Assembly (NCBI GenBank): GCA_016935935.1
Contig: JAFGPZ010000296.1
Location: 1 to 29,542, forward strand
From: Deltaproteobacteria bacterium
GTDB taxonomy: Bacteria > Desulfobacterota > Syntrophia > Syntrophales > UBA2210
DNA: 29,542 nucleotides
Direction: 5' to 3'
Below are positions 1-7,828 of the stretch, one piece after another. The position numbers and the translations under genes were made by a program. Numbering within the stretch: position 1 is the first letter of the stretch; each line of letters starts with the position of its first letter. The notes under the pieces were generated by a model. The model was not told the origin of the DNA, ran no database searches, and was given only the letters and a program-made list of their open reading frames with translations.

Positions 1-2
1 TA

Positions 3-1043
3 AAGAAGTTGATTGAAACAACTCCTGATCAGTTCGAAAAGGCCTTTCTATTGTCCGCCGGAACCGAAGCAACGGAATGTGCTTTAAAACTGATGAGGAT
101 GCACGGTCAAGCAATAAGCCCCCAAAAGATCGATATAGTTTCTTTTCAGGGCGCCATGCATGGCAGGACCATGGGTGCTGAAATGCTCAAGGGCGACCCG
201 CACCAATCGGCCTGGATCGGCCACCGGGATCCCCATATGCACCATTTGCCCTTTCCCTATCCGTGGGCCGCAAAAGATCCTTCAAACGAAAAGTATGACT
301 GGAAACACCATTTCGCAGAAGATATGCATGTCTTGGAAGAACAGGGATTGCGCTTCGATAATATCGCGGGCTTTATTATTGAATCCTACCTGGGATGGGG
401 CGCCATCTTTTACCCTGTCGCGTATATCCAAGCACTTGCAGACTTCGCCAGGGAACATGGTTGCTTGATCGCCTTCGATGAGATTCAGGGCGGTTTTGGA
501 AGGACCGGGAAGTTGTTCGTCTATCAGCACTATGGTGTTGAACCCGATATGCTCTGCCTTGGGAAGGCATTGAGCGGGAGCTTGCCCCTGTCCGCGGTTA
601 TCGGCAGCCGGGAGATAATGGACCTGCCGGAATTTGGTTCCATGAGCAGCACGCATTCCGCGAATCCTCTCTGTTGTGCCGCAGGGCTGGCCAATCTAGA
701 GGCAATTGAATCAGGGAATTTAATTGCGGAATCAGAAAGAAAAGGGGGCATGCTGCATCGAAAGCTCGGCGAGCTCAAGAAAAAATATGCAGACAGGATC
801 TCCTGGATTTTTGGCAAGGGGCTGCTTGCCGGTATCCTTTTCAAAGATCCGGAGACCGGAGAACCGGATACTTCTTTTCCAAGCCGGGTATGCGAAAAAG
901 CCATGCAGAAGGGATTGCTTCTCGTTCATACCGGCAGGGAATCCATCAAGATCGGACCGCCACTCACCATACCGGATGAGGCTTTAGAGGAAGGCCTTGA
1001 TACTTTTAATGAGTCTATTGGAGAAGCAATCCGAGATATATAA
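3..1043 (+). CDS. Class III PLP-dependent aminotransferase, 5'-truncated by the window edge
   Basis: The frame is open to the left edge, so the true start lies outside; relative to the usual 430-450 residues of class III (ornithine/GABA/glutamate-semialdehyde type) aminotransferases, roughly the first 90-100 are missing. Visible are the SAGTEATECALKL segment that binds the PLP phosphate, the IAFDEIQGGFGRTG segment whose Asp (codon 477-479) contacts the pyridine nitrogen, and CLGKALSGSLPLSA with the Schiff-base lysine at 564-566. It should transfer an amino group, usually from glutamate, to an aldehyde or ketone. The substrate cannot be read from sequence; in this locus a keto-sugar, keto-cyclitol or a small-acid side group are candidates. 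Its TAA overlaps the next ATG by one base (TAATG), so it is probably cotranslated with the VOC gene. Confidence 0.88.
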   Translation, partial: KKLIETTPDQFEKAFLLSAGTEATECALKLMRMHGQAISPQKIDIVSFQGAMHGRTMGAEMLKGDPHQSAWIGHRDPHMHHLPFPYPWAAKDPSNEKYDWKHHFAEDMHVLEEQGLRFDNIAGFIIESYLGWGAIFYPVAYIQALADFAREHGCLIAFDEIQGGFGRTGKLFVYQHYGVEPDMLCLGKALSGSLPLSAVIGSREIMDLPEFGSMSSTHSANPLCCAAGLANLEAIESGNLIAESERKGGMLHRKLGELKKKYADRISWIFGKGLLAGILFKDPETGEPDTSFPSRVCEKAMQKGLLLVHTGRESIKIGPPLTIPDEALEEGLDTFNESIGEAIRDI

Positions 1044-1471
1044 TGATTAGAGACGTCCGCCATACCGGAGTGGTAGTTGCCGACTTAGAGGCATCCCTTC
1101 ATTTTTATCGGGATCTTCTCGGGTTTCGGATTGTAAAACAGATGGAAGAGACGGGAAAGTATATCGATACTGTTTTATCATTACGAGATGTCGAGGTTAC
1201 AACGGTCAAACTGAGTTCGCCATCCGGCCAGATGATAGAACTGTTGAAGTATCATTCGCATCCCGCAGTGCAAACGGTCCGTGAAATATGCGAGATCGGG
1301 ATTTCCCATATAGCGCTTACCGTAGATAATCTGGACGTCGAGTATAAAAAACTGAAGGACCAGGGAATCCGATTCAATTCCCCCCCGCAGGTATCGCCGG
1401 ACGGTTATGCGAAAGTTGCCTTTTGCAGGGCCCCGGAGGGGACTTTTGTCGAACTGGTAGAGGTGCTGTAA
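1043..1471 (+). CDS. VOC-superfamily (glyoxalase/epimerase-fold) metalloprotein
   Basis: A 142-residue protein with two beta-alpha-beta-beta-beta repeats typical of the vicinal oxygen chelate fold. Repeat 1 opens with VRHTGVVVADLEASLHFYRD and repeat 2 with SHIALTVDNLDVEYKKL. The expected metal ligands are in place: His7, Glu66 (QMIELL), His89 and Glu137 (FVELVEV). The family includes glyoxalase I, methylmalonyl-CoA epimerase and dioxygenases, and the layout here is most like methylmalonyl-CoA epimerase, which shifts a proton next to a carbonyl. Substrate unknown. It is coupled by TAATG overlaps to both the aminotransferase before it and the methyltransferase after it, so it probably acts on the same intermediate. 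The four metal ligands argue for an active enzyme rather than a binding-only member. Confidence 0.85.
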   Translation: MIRDVRHTGVVVADLEASLHFYRDLLGFRIVKQMEETGKYIDTVLSLRDVEVTTVKLSSPSGQMIELLKYHSHPAVQTVREICEIGISHIALTVDNLDVEYKKLKDQGIRFNSPPQVSPDGYAKVAFCRAPEGTFVELVEVL

Positions 1472-2181
1472 TGTCTTCAGAGAATCCACAGAGGGATTAC
1501 GTGGCTGTGACATACAATGAAAGGGACAGGCCTTTTACTCAATATCCTGATAAATTGGCCCGCTATCTGTCTTCGAGATATCGATTATCAAAGGGAAGCA
1601 AACTGTTAGATCTGGGGTGCGGTCGCGGCGAATTTCTGAGGGGTTTTATCCGATGCGGTCTCGATGGATATGGAGTGGACCAATCCTTGATGGCTCAATC
1701 CATCTGCCCGGAAGCCGAAATATTACAGTCGGACCTGGAAAACGAACCATTACCTTACCGTGATGATTCCTTCGATGTCATTTATTCCAAATCGGTACTT
1801 GAACATTTTTATTATCCCGAAAAACTGGTCAGGGAAATATATCGTGTCCTTAAACCGGGCGGACTTGTCATTACTATGGTACCCGATTGGGAAGCTGTTT
1901 ATAAGACATTTTATGAGGATTATACCCACAGAACGCCTTTCACTGTTACGTCCCTTAGGGATATATTCCTTATACATGGGTACGATGATGTAAAGGTTGA
2001 AAAATTCAGGCAGCTTCCGTTTTTATGGTCATTTCCCTGGCTGAATCCGTTGTGCTCCCTGGTTGCACTCGTAGCGCCCCGGTCGTTGCGGCCTTACAGC
2101 AAGCTTGTACGCTTTTCACAGGAAATCATGTTACTTGCATCCGCGCATAAGCCGGATGACAGATCACGAGGTGAGAAATGA
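1471..2181 (+). CDS. Class I SAM-dependent methyltransferase
   Basis: A 236-residue Rossmann-fold methyltransferase. Motif I is KLLDLGCGRGEFL (residues 45-56), followed by the acidic residue of motif II in GYGVDQ, LPYRDDSFDVIYSKSVLEHF (post-motif II/IV region) and REIYRVLKPGGLVI. This matches the Methyltransf_11 type often found in glycan and small-molecule pathways. The ATG at 1471 overlaps the preceding TAA (TAATG); the frame continues 48 bases upstream but that extension overlaps the VOC gene and precedes the conserved core. The stop overlaps the next gene as ATGA at 2178-2181. The acceptor atom is not predictable; O- or N-methylation of a sugar or aglycone is the likely role. Confidence 0.85.
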   Translation: MSSENPQRDYVAVTYNERDRPFTQYPDKLARYLSSRYRLSKGSKLLDLGCGRGEFLRGFIRCGLDGYGVDQSLMAQSICPEAEILQSDLENEPLPYRDDSFDVIYSKSVLEHFYYPEKLVREIYRVLKPGGLVITMVPDWEAVYKTFYEDYTHRTPFTVTSLRDIFLIHGYDDVKVEKFRQLPFLWSFPWLNPLCSLVALVAPRSLRPYSKLVRFSQEIMLLASAHKPDDRSRGEK

Positions 2182-2978
2182 ACAGATGTTTTAATGGATT
2201 GTACTGCCTGCATCTGGAATTGACCAGCAGATGCAACAAGAATTGCTGGATGTGCGGAAGAAGAAAGATAGACAGAGACTATCCCGAAATAGCAGCACAA
2301 TATGGCGATATGGATTTCGACCTGGTTCAGAAAATCGCCGATCAGGTGCCGGGGGGGATCGTCGTTCAATTCCATAACAATGGGGAGCCGTTGCTATACC
2401 CCCGCTTCGGCGAGGCGGTGGGTCTCTTCAAAAACCAGATCCGGTGCGTTGACACGAATGCGAAGCTTATTGTCGCCAAGGCGGATGAAATTATCGACAA
2501 TCTGGACACCATAACGATTTCCATTTTTGAGAGAGATGAAGAGGGAGATGAGCAATACGAACTTGTAAAAAAGTTTCTTGCGATCAAAGGGAATAGAAAA
2601 CCGAATGTAATATACAGATGTCTGGGGGATGTCGATACGGACAAGTGGAAACAACTGGATGGAATCGTGGCCACCAGAATCCTGCACAACCCTCTCGGAA
2701 GTTTCAAGTATACCAAGAACCCGACTGTTCCGGAAATCGGAATCTGCCTGGAAATATTGAATCATATGGCCATTGACCGATTCGGAAAGGTTTCCATATG
2801 CGTGCGGTTTGACCCAAAACGTCTTGGGGTAATCGGGGATGCGAATACAGATTCCCTGCTGGACATCTGGAACGGGGACCAGAGAAGAGAATGGTTGCAG
2901 TGTCATGTTCAGGGGAGAAGAGACAAGGTCCCGCTATGCAGTTATTGTGATTTCTGGGGAGTTCCGACCGGGCTGTAA
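2178..2978 (+). CDS. Radical SAM enzyme with truncated SPASM (twitch-like) domain
   Basis: A 266-residue protein. The N-terminal LELTSRCNKNCWMCGRR carries the CX3CX2C triad (Cys19, Cys23, Cys26) that holds the SAM-binding 4Fe-4S cluster. At the C-terminus Cys190 and Cys208 fit CX9-15GX4C exactly (12 residues, Gly203, 4 residues, Cys208), then Cys242, Cys254 and Cys257 follow. Only nine residues remain after Cys257, so a full SPASM set is absent; this looks like the shorter twitch form holding one auxiliary cluster. By size and cysteine layout it resembles sugar/cyclitol dehydrogenases such as BtrN (250 aa) more than peptide maturases, and no precursor peptide is visible. Radical oxidation of an alcohol or deoxygenation of a sugar-like substrate is inferred, not shown. 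Start codon overlaps the methyltransferase stop (ATGA). Confidence 0.83.
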   Translation: MNRCFNGLYCLHLELTSRCNKNCWMCGRRKIDRDYPEIAAQYGDMDFDLVQKIADQVPGGIVVQFHNNGEPLLYPRFGEAVGLFKNQIRCVDTNAKLIVAKADEIIDNLDTITISIFERDEEGDEQYELVKKFLAIKGNRKPNVIYRCLGDVDTDKWKQLDGIVATRILHNPLGSFKYTKNPTVPEIGICLEILNHMAIDRFGKVSICVRFDPKRLGVIGDANTDSLLDIWNGDQRREWLQCHVQGRRDKVPLCSYCDFWGVPTGL

Positions 2979-3137
2979 GGAGGATCGCCCTTACCTAATG
3001 AGAGCAGCAGGGATTTAGGGCGGGGTATGCCAACTATTGAAGGGAGTACGGGCCGGAACGGAGATTTTCCCTGCCGTGATGAACGGCCATCGTGTCCCGG
3101 CGGAACGGCCAAAACGCCCATCGGGAGAGTATCCTAG

Positions 3138-4115
3138 GTGTACGATATTGCTATCATCGGTGCCGGACAGATCGGAAGCCGCCACCTTCAGGCAATTGCC
3201 AAATTGGAAGGAACGGCCAGGGTGCACCTGGCAGATCCCTCCGAAGAGTCTTTGCGTGTCGCGCGGGAACGATTTTTCGAGGTGTACGAGAGAGATCCCG
3301 GGGACGTTGAATTGGTGTGCAGCAGAGGTATCGACACGGTGCCTGAGTCGGTCGATTTGGCAATTGTCGCTACCTGTTCCAATATACGGGCCGGAGTTGT
3401 TAGAGAACTCGTCGACAAGAAAGAGGTTAACAATTTAATATTGGAAAAGGTTTTATTCCAAAAGGAGGCTGAATATTACGAGATTGGCGAGTTGCTGAAA
3501 AAAAACAATATTCCCACATGGGTGAACTGTTACATGAGATCGAGAGATTTCTATCAAAAGCTGAGAGAAGAAATAGATCCGGATCAAGAAGTTGAGATGC
3601 GGGTCGAAGGATCTCTGTGGGGGCTGGGATGCAACAGCATTCATTTCATCGACTATTTCGCATATCTGACGGGTTGCGCCGATTTCAGTTTTACAGCCTC
3701 CCGCCTCGATCACGACCTGATTGATGCGAAAAGGCCGGGGTTTAAGGAATTTTCAGGGGAGTTAGAAGGCAAGAATTCTCACGGGCATGCCCTGATTCTC
3801 ATGTGCCGCGATCGGGGAAATGACCCGATCAAGATTACCATCAATAATGGCTCGCATCACCATGAGATTATCAACCATATCGACCATGTTATCCATAGTA
3901 CATCTGATGGGAGGCACAAAACCGAACAGAAGGCAAGCATCCCTTTTCAAAGTCAGACGACGAACCGATTAGTTCAACAGATCCGTGATCATGGCGACTG
4001 CGATCTCACGCCATACCGGGATTCCATGAACCTGCATCTTCCCCTGATCAAAATCTTTCTTGATCATATACAAAACCTGTCCGGGAAAAGCGAAGAGATA
4101 TGTCCGATAACATGA
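3138..4115 (+). CDS. Gfo/Idh/MocA-family NAD(P)-dependent oxidoreductase (first of two)
   Basis: A 325-residue protein beginning with the dinucleotide-binding strand YDIAIIGAGQIGSRHLQAI (GAGQIG at 8-13). The usual EKP motif appears as LILEKVLFQK, with Val in place of Pro; Lys, the catalytic residue of this motif, is kept. The C-terminal half has the alpha/beta sheet domain pattern with WGLGCNSIHFIDYFAYLTG, where the His/Asp pair usually lines the active site. The GTG at 3138 is chosen because an in-frame TAG lies immediately before it (3135-3137) and a purine-rich GGGAGAG stands 8 bases upstream. Such enzymes oxidise or reduce sugar or cyclitol hydroxyls. It overlaps the next member of the same family, suggesting the two act in sequence, for example an oxidation followed by reduction with changed stereochemistry. 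Confidence 0.83.
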   Translation: MYDIAIIGAGQIGSRHLQAIAKLEGTARVHLADPSEESLRVARERFFEVYERDPGDVELVCSRGIDTVPESVDLAIVATCSNIRAGVVRELVDKKEVNNLILEKVLFQKEAEYYEIGELLKKNNIPTWVNCYMRSRDFYQKLREEIDPDQEVEMRVEGSLWGLGCNSIHFIDYFAYLTGCADFSFTASRLDHDLIDAKRPGFKEFSGELEGKNSHGHALILMCRDRGNDPIKITINNGSHHHEIINHIDHVIHSTSDGRHKTEQKASIPFQSQTTNRLVQQIRDHGDCDLTPYRDSMNLHLPLIKIFLDHIQNLSGKSEEICPIT

Positions 4116-5065
4116 GTGGAAAGAAGGCAGTTCTTTTCGGGGCCGGGAATATGGGCCTGGAGTACTCGAAAATTCTGGAGCATGTGGGCGTTGATTATTC
4201 TGTTGTTGGTCGAAGCGTTACCGGCGTTGAGCGATTTAACGGCTTAACGGGCCTGAGGGCTGTATCAGGTGGATTTCCTGGATGGGAGAGGCAGCGTGAT
4301 TCCAATGTAGAGTATGCCATCGTTGCGGTGAGTGTGGAAGAATTGTCCCCAATGACCATGAATCTCATGGATTGTGGCGTGAGGAAAATACTGCTCGAAA
4401 AGCCGGCAGGGTTAAATGCCGGGGAAATCAAACAAATCAGGGATAAAGCCGAAGAAACAGGAACAAAAATAATTGTTGGCTATAACAGGCGGTTTTACGC
4501 CTCGGTTTTGAAGGCCCAGGAGATTATTCGGAAAGAGGGAGGGGTCCAATCCTTCAATTTTGAGTTCACCGAATGGGTGCACCTGATACCGGAAGGCATC
4601 CATAATGCCGTCAAAAGGAACTGGTTCCTGGCCAATTCCACCCATGTAATCGATATGGCCTTTTTCCTGGGCGGAAGACCGAAGGAAATAAAATCCTTTG
4701 TGTCCGGGGGGTGTGACTGGCACCCGGCCGCTACGGTGTTTTCGGGGGCCGGGATCTCGGAGAACGGAGCGTTGTTTTCATACCAGGCCAACTGGTTTGC
4801 CCCCGGACGGTGGGGGGTTGAGATCCTTACCAAAGACAGCCGTCTTATCTTTCGCCCGCTTGAAAAGTTACAGATACAGCGCAATAGGTCCGTAGCCATT
4901 GATTTCGTCGAGATCGATGATCGTTTGGACAGGGATTTCAAGCCGGGTCTTTTTCGTCAGACTGAGTTTTTCCTCAACGATGTCGAGCACCCTAACTTTA
5001 TAACCATCGATGAGCATTATGACAATGTGGTCAACTATTATCAGAAGATAATCGAACCAGTATGA
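4100..5065 (+). CDS. Gfo/Idh/MocA-family NAD(P)-dependent oxidoreductase (second of two)
   Basis: A 321-residue protein with GAGNMG (14-19) for NAD(P) binding, the canonical LLEKPAGLN motif containing the catalytic Lys, GYNRRFYASV, and NSTHVIDMAFFLGG, the family's active-site helix. Two starts are possible: ATG 4100, or ATG 4112, which overlaps the upstream TGA as ATGA and leaves a better gap after GAAGAG (4092-4097). The second fits the coupling style of this locus; the longer form is listed. It is clearly diverged from the preceding oxidoreductase, so this is not a fresh duplication. Likely role: sugar or cyclitol keto-reduction, dehydrogenation or epimerisation. It ends the first module; a repeat element follows at once. 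Confidence 0.84.
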   Translation: MSDNMSGKKAVLFGAGNMGLEYSKILEHVGVDYSVVGRSVTGVERFNGLTGLRAVSGGFPGWERQRDSNVEYAIVAVSVEELSPMTMNLMDCGVRKILLEKPAGLNAGEIKQIRDKAEETGTKIIVGYNRRFYASVLKAQEIIRKEGGVQSFNFEFTEWVHLIPEGIHNAVKRNWFLANSTHVIDMAFFLGGRPKEIKSFVSGGCDWHPAATVFSGAGISENGALFSYQANWFAPGRWGVEILTKDSRLIFRPLEKLQIQRNRSVAIDFVEIDDRLDRDFKPGLFRQTEFFLNDVEHPNFITIDEHYDNVVNYYQKIIEPV

Positions 5066-5088
5066 CGGGAGCAGCCTCGATATCCGAG

Positions 5089-5220
5089 TAAACCCTTGCA
5101 CAGTGTCATTTCGAGGAACGCAGGCGAAAAGAAATCTATGAGATTTTACCATATTGAAGATTGCTCATCCCAATACATCAGGATTCGAAATGACAGAATC
5201 GGTCGTTGTGCAAAAGTCTC
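5089..5220 (+). repeat. MITE-like repeat, copy A (132 bp form)
   Basis: Left end TAAACCCTTGCA and right end TGCAAAAGTCTC are degenerate versions of the consensus terminal inverted repeat GAGACCTTTGCA. Inside, GTCATTTCGA near the left and TCGAAATGAC near the right form a second inverted pair. Length equals copy B exactly. No flanking duplication is seen, and the ends have drifted, which suggests an old insertion. It fills the gap between the two-oxidoreductase module and the HddC-like gene. Confidence 0.8.
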
Positions 5221-5270
5221 AATGCGAAGATTGATTTTTTTGCAATTTTTGCAGTGTGGAGTAGCAGGGT

Positions 5271-6014
5271 GTGAAGGCTGAAAAGATTGATGTCATCATA
5301 TTAGCCGGCGGTCTCGGAACGAGGCTGAAGGGAACGGTGCCCGATCTGCCCAAGGCGCTTTCTCCCATCCGCGGCAGACCGTTTCTTGATTATGTCCTCG
5401 ATGCTTTAGAAGAATCGAATGTAGTCAAAAACGTGATCCTCGCCGTGGGGCATATGGCGGATCAGATAGTGGAACAGTATACTGACGGGGACGAATACAG
5501 CTTCGATATCCTCTTTTCAAGGGAAGAGACATTGCTCGGAACGGGCGGGGCCATTAAGAAGGCCCTGCGGCATGCAACAACGGACAATGTGATGGCGCTC
5601 AATGGCGATTCCTATGTAGATGTTCGTCTGGAAGACATACTGGCATTTCATGGGAAAAAACAGGCCACGATCACCGTTATTGTCAAGAAGATCAAAAATT
5701 CCGGCAGATACGGGCTTGTCGCCTTTGATGATAATCATATGGTTGCATCCTTCAACGAAAAACAAGAGAACACCGGGGAGGGATATATCAATACGGGGGT
5801 ATATATCTTCAAGCGAGGTATCTTTAATCGCGTGGAAGAAGAAAAAGTGATATCGCTTGAAAAGGAACTGATGCCCCTTTTTATTCACAATGGCGGCGTG
5901 TATGCTTTTGCCACGCATGGAAAGTTTATCGACATCGGCATTCCCGAGACATATCTGGTTGCTGAACAATTTTTTCAGGGGGCGTTCGATCATAAGTCGA
6001 GGCTGGCCCAATAA
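5271..6014 (+). CDS. hddC: Sugar-1-phosphate nucleotidyltransferase, HddC-like (heptose 1-phosphate guanylyltransferase)
   Basis: A 247-residue nucleotidyltransferase. The nucleotide-binding loop is ILAGGLGTRL (10-19) with the PK pair at 27-28. LGTGGAIKKAL, ALNGDSYVDV (metal-binding Asp), GEGYINTGVYIFKRGIF and KFIDIGIPETY follow; this series is what I know from HddC/RfbF-type enzymes rather than RmlA. Reaction expected: D-glycero-alpha-D-manno-heptose 1-phosphate plus GTP to GDP-heptose, in the cytoplasm. GTG start with GGAG at 5258-5261. The presence in the same locus of an HddA-like kinase (16853) and a GDP-mannose-dehydratase-like enzyme next door supports GDP-heptose over other sugars. 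Another sugar 1-phosphate remains possible, since specificity within the family is not fixed by these motifs. Confidence 0.75.
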   Translation: MKAEKIDVIILAGGLGTRLKGTVPDLPKALSPIRGRPFLDYVLDALEESNVVKNVILAVGHMADQIVEQYTDGDEYSFDILFSREETLLGTGGAIKKALRHATTDNVMALNGDSYVDVRLEDILAFHGKKQATITVIVKKIKNSGRYGLVAFDDNHMVASFNEKQENTGEGYINTGVYIFKRGIFNRVEEEKVISLEKELMPLFIHNGGVYAFATHGKFIDIGIPETYLVAEQFFQGAFDHKSRLAQ

Positions 6015-6029
6015 GATCGGGAGGCGCGT

Positions 6030-7046
6030 ATGGCTGCGAAAGCTTTAATCACCGGCATAACGGGAATGGTCGGCTCTCATCTGGCGGACTATCTCCTGGA
6101 ACATACCGACTGGGATATCTATGGGATGTGCCGCTGGAGAAGTCCGCTGGACAATGTGGAACATCTCATCGACAGGGCCAACCGGAAGGACCGGGTGTTT
6201 TTTATATTCGGGGATCTCTGCGACTATGTATCGCTGCAAAATGCGGTCGAAGAGAGCCGGCCCGATTATGTCTTCCATCTCGCGGCGCAGAGCTATCCCC
6301 TGACCAGTTTCACATCGCCCATATCAACGCTTGATACTAATATACTGGGGACAGAGCGGCTGCTTGAGGCCCTGAGAAGATGTCGGGGCATCGATCCCCT
6401 CATCCACGCGTGCTCATCTTCAGAAGTGTTCGGGCGTGTCCCCAGGGAGAAACTGCCGATCAACGAAGAGTGTTCCTTCCATCCGGCGTCACCCTACTCC
6501 ATATCGAAGATCGGCACGGATCTCATCGGTCGTTTCCACGCGGAGGCCTACGGGCAGAAGGTAATGACGACCAGGATGTTCACGCACACCGGGCCCCGCA
6601 GGGGAGACGTCTTCGCTGAATCCACCTTTGCTAAACAGATTGCCATGATCGAGCATGACCTGATTCCTCCGGTTGTGAGGACCGGGAACCTGAATTCTCT
6701 CCGCACCTGGTCCGATGTGAGGGACGCGGTACGGGCGTATCACATGCTTCTTACAGTCAACCCGATCCCCGGCGAATATTACAATATCGGGGGGACATTC
6801 TCCTGTACGGTGGGTGACATGCTGGATCACCTGATATCACTTTCTGTTTATAAGGACCGCATAACGATAGAGACCGAGGAAACACGATTGCGCCCGCTGG
6901 ATGCCGACCTTCAGGTGCCGGATATATCAAAATTCAGAGAACACACGGGATGGGAACCCATGATCCCCTTTGAAAAGACGATGCAGGATCTGCTCAATTA
7001 CTGGCGCGAGAGGGTCCGGTCGGGGAAGGTATTTTTAAATAGGTAG
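6030..7046 (+). CDS. GDP-mannose/GDP-heptose 4,6-dehydratase-like SDR enzyme
   Basis: A 338-residue extended short-chain dehydrogenase. NAD(P) binding: ITGITGMVGSHL (Gly9, Gly12, Gly15). Catalytic set: Ser130-Ser131-Glu132 in place of Thr-Ser-Glu, Tyr156 and Lys160 in SPYSISK; these positions are nearly those of E. coli GDP-mannose 4,6-dehydratase. GDLCDYVSLQNAV, HLAAQSYPLTSFTSP and TRMFTHTGPRRGDVF are further GMD-like blocks. The enzyme should convert a GDP-sugar to its 4-keto-6-deoxy form. With HddC immediately upstream, the substrate is probably GDP-D-glycero-D-manno-heptose, as for WcbK/DmhA-type enzymes. ATG start with GGGAGG six bases upstream. Confidence 0.82.
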   Translation: MAAKALITGITGMVGSHLADYLLEHTDWDIYGMCRWRSPLDNVEHLIDRANRKDRVFFIFGDLCDYVSLQNAVEESRPDYVFHLAAQSYPLTSFTSPISTLDTNILGTERLLEALRRCRGIDPLIHACSSSEVFGRVPREKLPINEECSFHPASPYSISKIGTDLIGRFHAEAYGQKVMTTRMFTHTGPRRGDVFAESTFAKQIAMIEHDLIPPVVRTGNLNSLRTWSDVRDAVRAYHMLLTVNPIPGEYYNIGGTFSCTVGDMLDHLISLSVYKDRITIETEETRLRPLDADLQVPDISKFREHTGWEPMIPFEKTMQDLLNYWRERVRSGKVFLNR

Positions 7047-7048
7047 AC

Positions 7049-7627
7049 ATGTCCCGCCAGGACGACCCGCGACTCTTTTTCCCCCAGTGCCATGATTTGG
7101 AACCGGTCACAACTGTCCATGTGAATCCCTGGTTCTCGGTCAAAAACAGAGGCGGTTATTTTACGGTTGAATGTAATGCGCCGCAGGTGTTGGTCCTGCC
7201 CATTGTAGATGCGAGAGCCATCGTGATGGTTCGTGTCTACAGGCCGGTGATAGCGGATAACACGCTTGAACTGCCCGCAGGGGGGATCGACGGAGACGAG
7301 GCGCCTGCAGTTGCTGCAGCCCGAGAGCTGCACGAAGAAACGGGAATATCGCTTGCCGATCTCAATAGATTCGACATGCTCCCTCCCCTTGTGCATATGG
7401 TTCGAAGCCCGACCCTCCCCTATATTTTTCAGGTCCGCCTCACCCAGCGGGAATACGATCTGAGAAGTGATCACGACCATGAAATCGCGGGTGTTGAGTG
7501 TTTTCCTTTCAGCGAGGTGCTCAGAAAAATAGAACAGGGCGAGTTGTATGTAGGGCTTCAGATCGCTGTCATAATGAGATATTTCATATGCAATCAGATT
7601 ATAAGGCAATCCCTCGATGCCGTTTGA
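7049..7627 (+). CDS. Nudix hydrolase (nucleotide-sugar or ADP-ribose pyrophosphatase type)
   Basis: A 192-residue protein with a perfect Nudix box GX5EX7REUXEEXGU at residues 78-100 (Gly78, Glu84, Arg92, Glu93, Glu96, Glu97, Gly99). LELPAGG just before the box is the signature of ADP-ribose/ADP-sugar pyrophosphatases, which split a nucleoside diphosphate linked to a sugar. It starts two bases after the dehydratase stop, so it is probably translated with it. Possible roles are clearing a dead-end or damaged nucleotide sugar, or trimming the pool of the pathway product. It lacks the altered box of GDP-mannose mannosyl hydrolases (Gmm). A housekeeping ADP-ribose hydrolase carried along by chance is an alternative. 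Confidence 0.82.
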   Translation: MSRQDDPRLFFPQCHDLEPVTTVHVNPWFSVKNRGGYFTVECNAPQVLVLPIVDARAIVMVRVYRPVIADNTLELPAGGIDGDEAPAVAAARELHEETGISLADLNRFDMLPPLVHMVRSPTLPYIFQVRLTQREYDLRSDHDHEIAGVECFPFSEVLRKIEQGELYVGLQIAVIMRYFICNQIIRQSLDAV

Positions 7628-7634
7628 ATACATG

Positions 7635-7766
7635 GAGACCTTTGCACAATGTCATTTCGAGAAGCGTAAGCGACGAGAAATCTATGAAAGGTTACAGTTT
7701 TGAAGATTTCTTGCCCCGATACATCGGGATTCGAAATGACAGGATCGGTCGTTATGCGAAGGTCTC
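7635..7766 (+). repeat. MITE-like repeat, copy B (132 bp form) with 5-bp target duplication
   Basis: Left end GAGACCTTTGCA (7635-7646), right end TGCGAAGGTCTC (7755-7766): 11 of 12 positions pair. ACATG lies directly before (7630-7634) and directly after (7767-7771), an exact 5-bp target-site duplication. Removing element plus one copy restores a continuous intergenic sequence. The inner GTCATTTCGAG and TTCGAAATGAC are also inverted. Same length and orientation as copy A. Confidence 0.87.
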
Positions 7767-7828
7767 ACATGGAGACCATTTCCGGTGTGGTCAATATCCA
7801 CAAACTATTGATGTAAGGGAGAGAACCC

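Noticed and set aside
3037..3438. 133-codon plus-strand frame covering 3037-3438
   Set aside because: It overlaps the start of the first Gfo/Idh/MocA gene in another frame and has no family features; the gap 2979-3137 holds nothing else I can identify.
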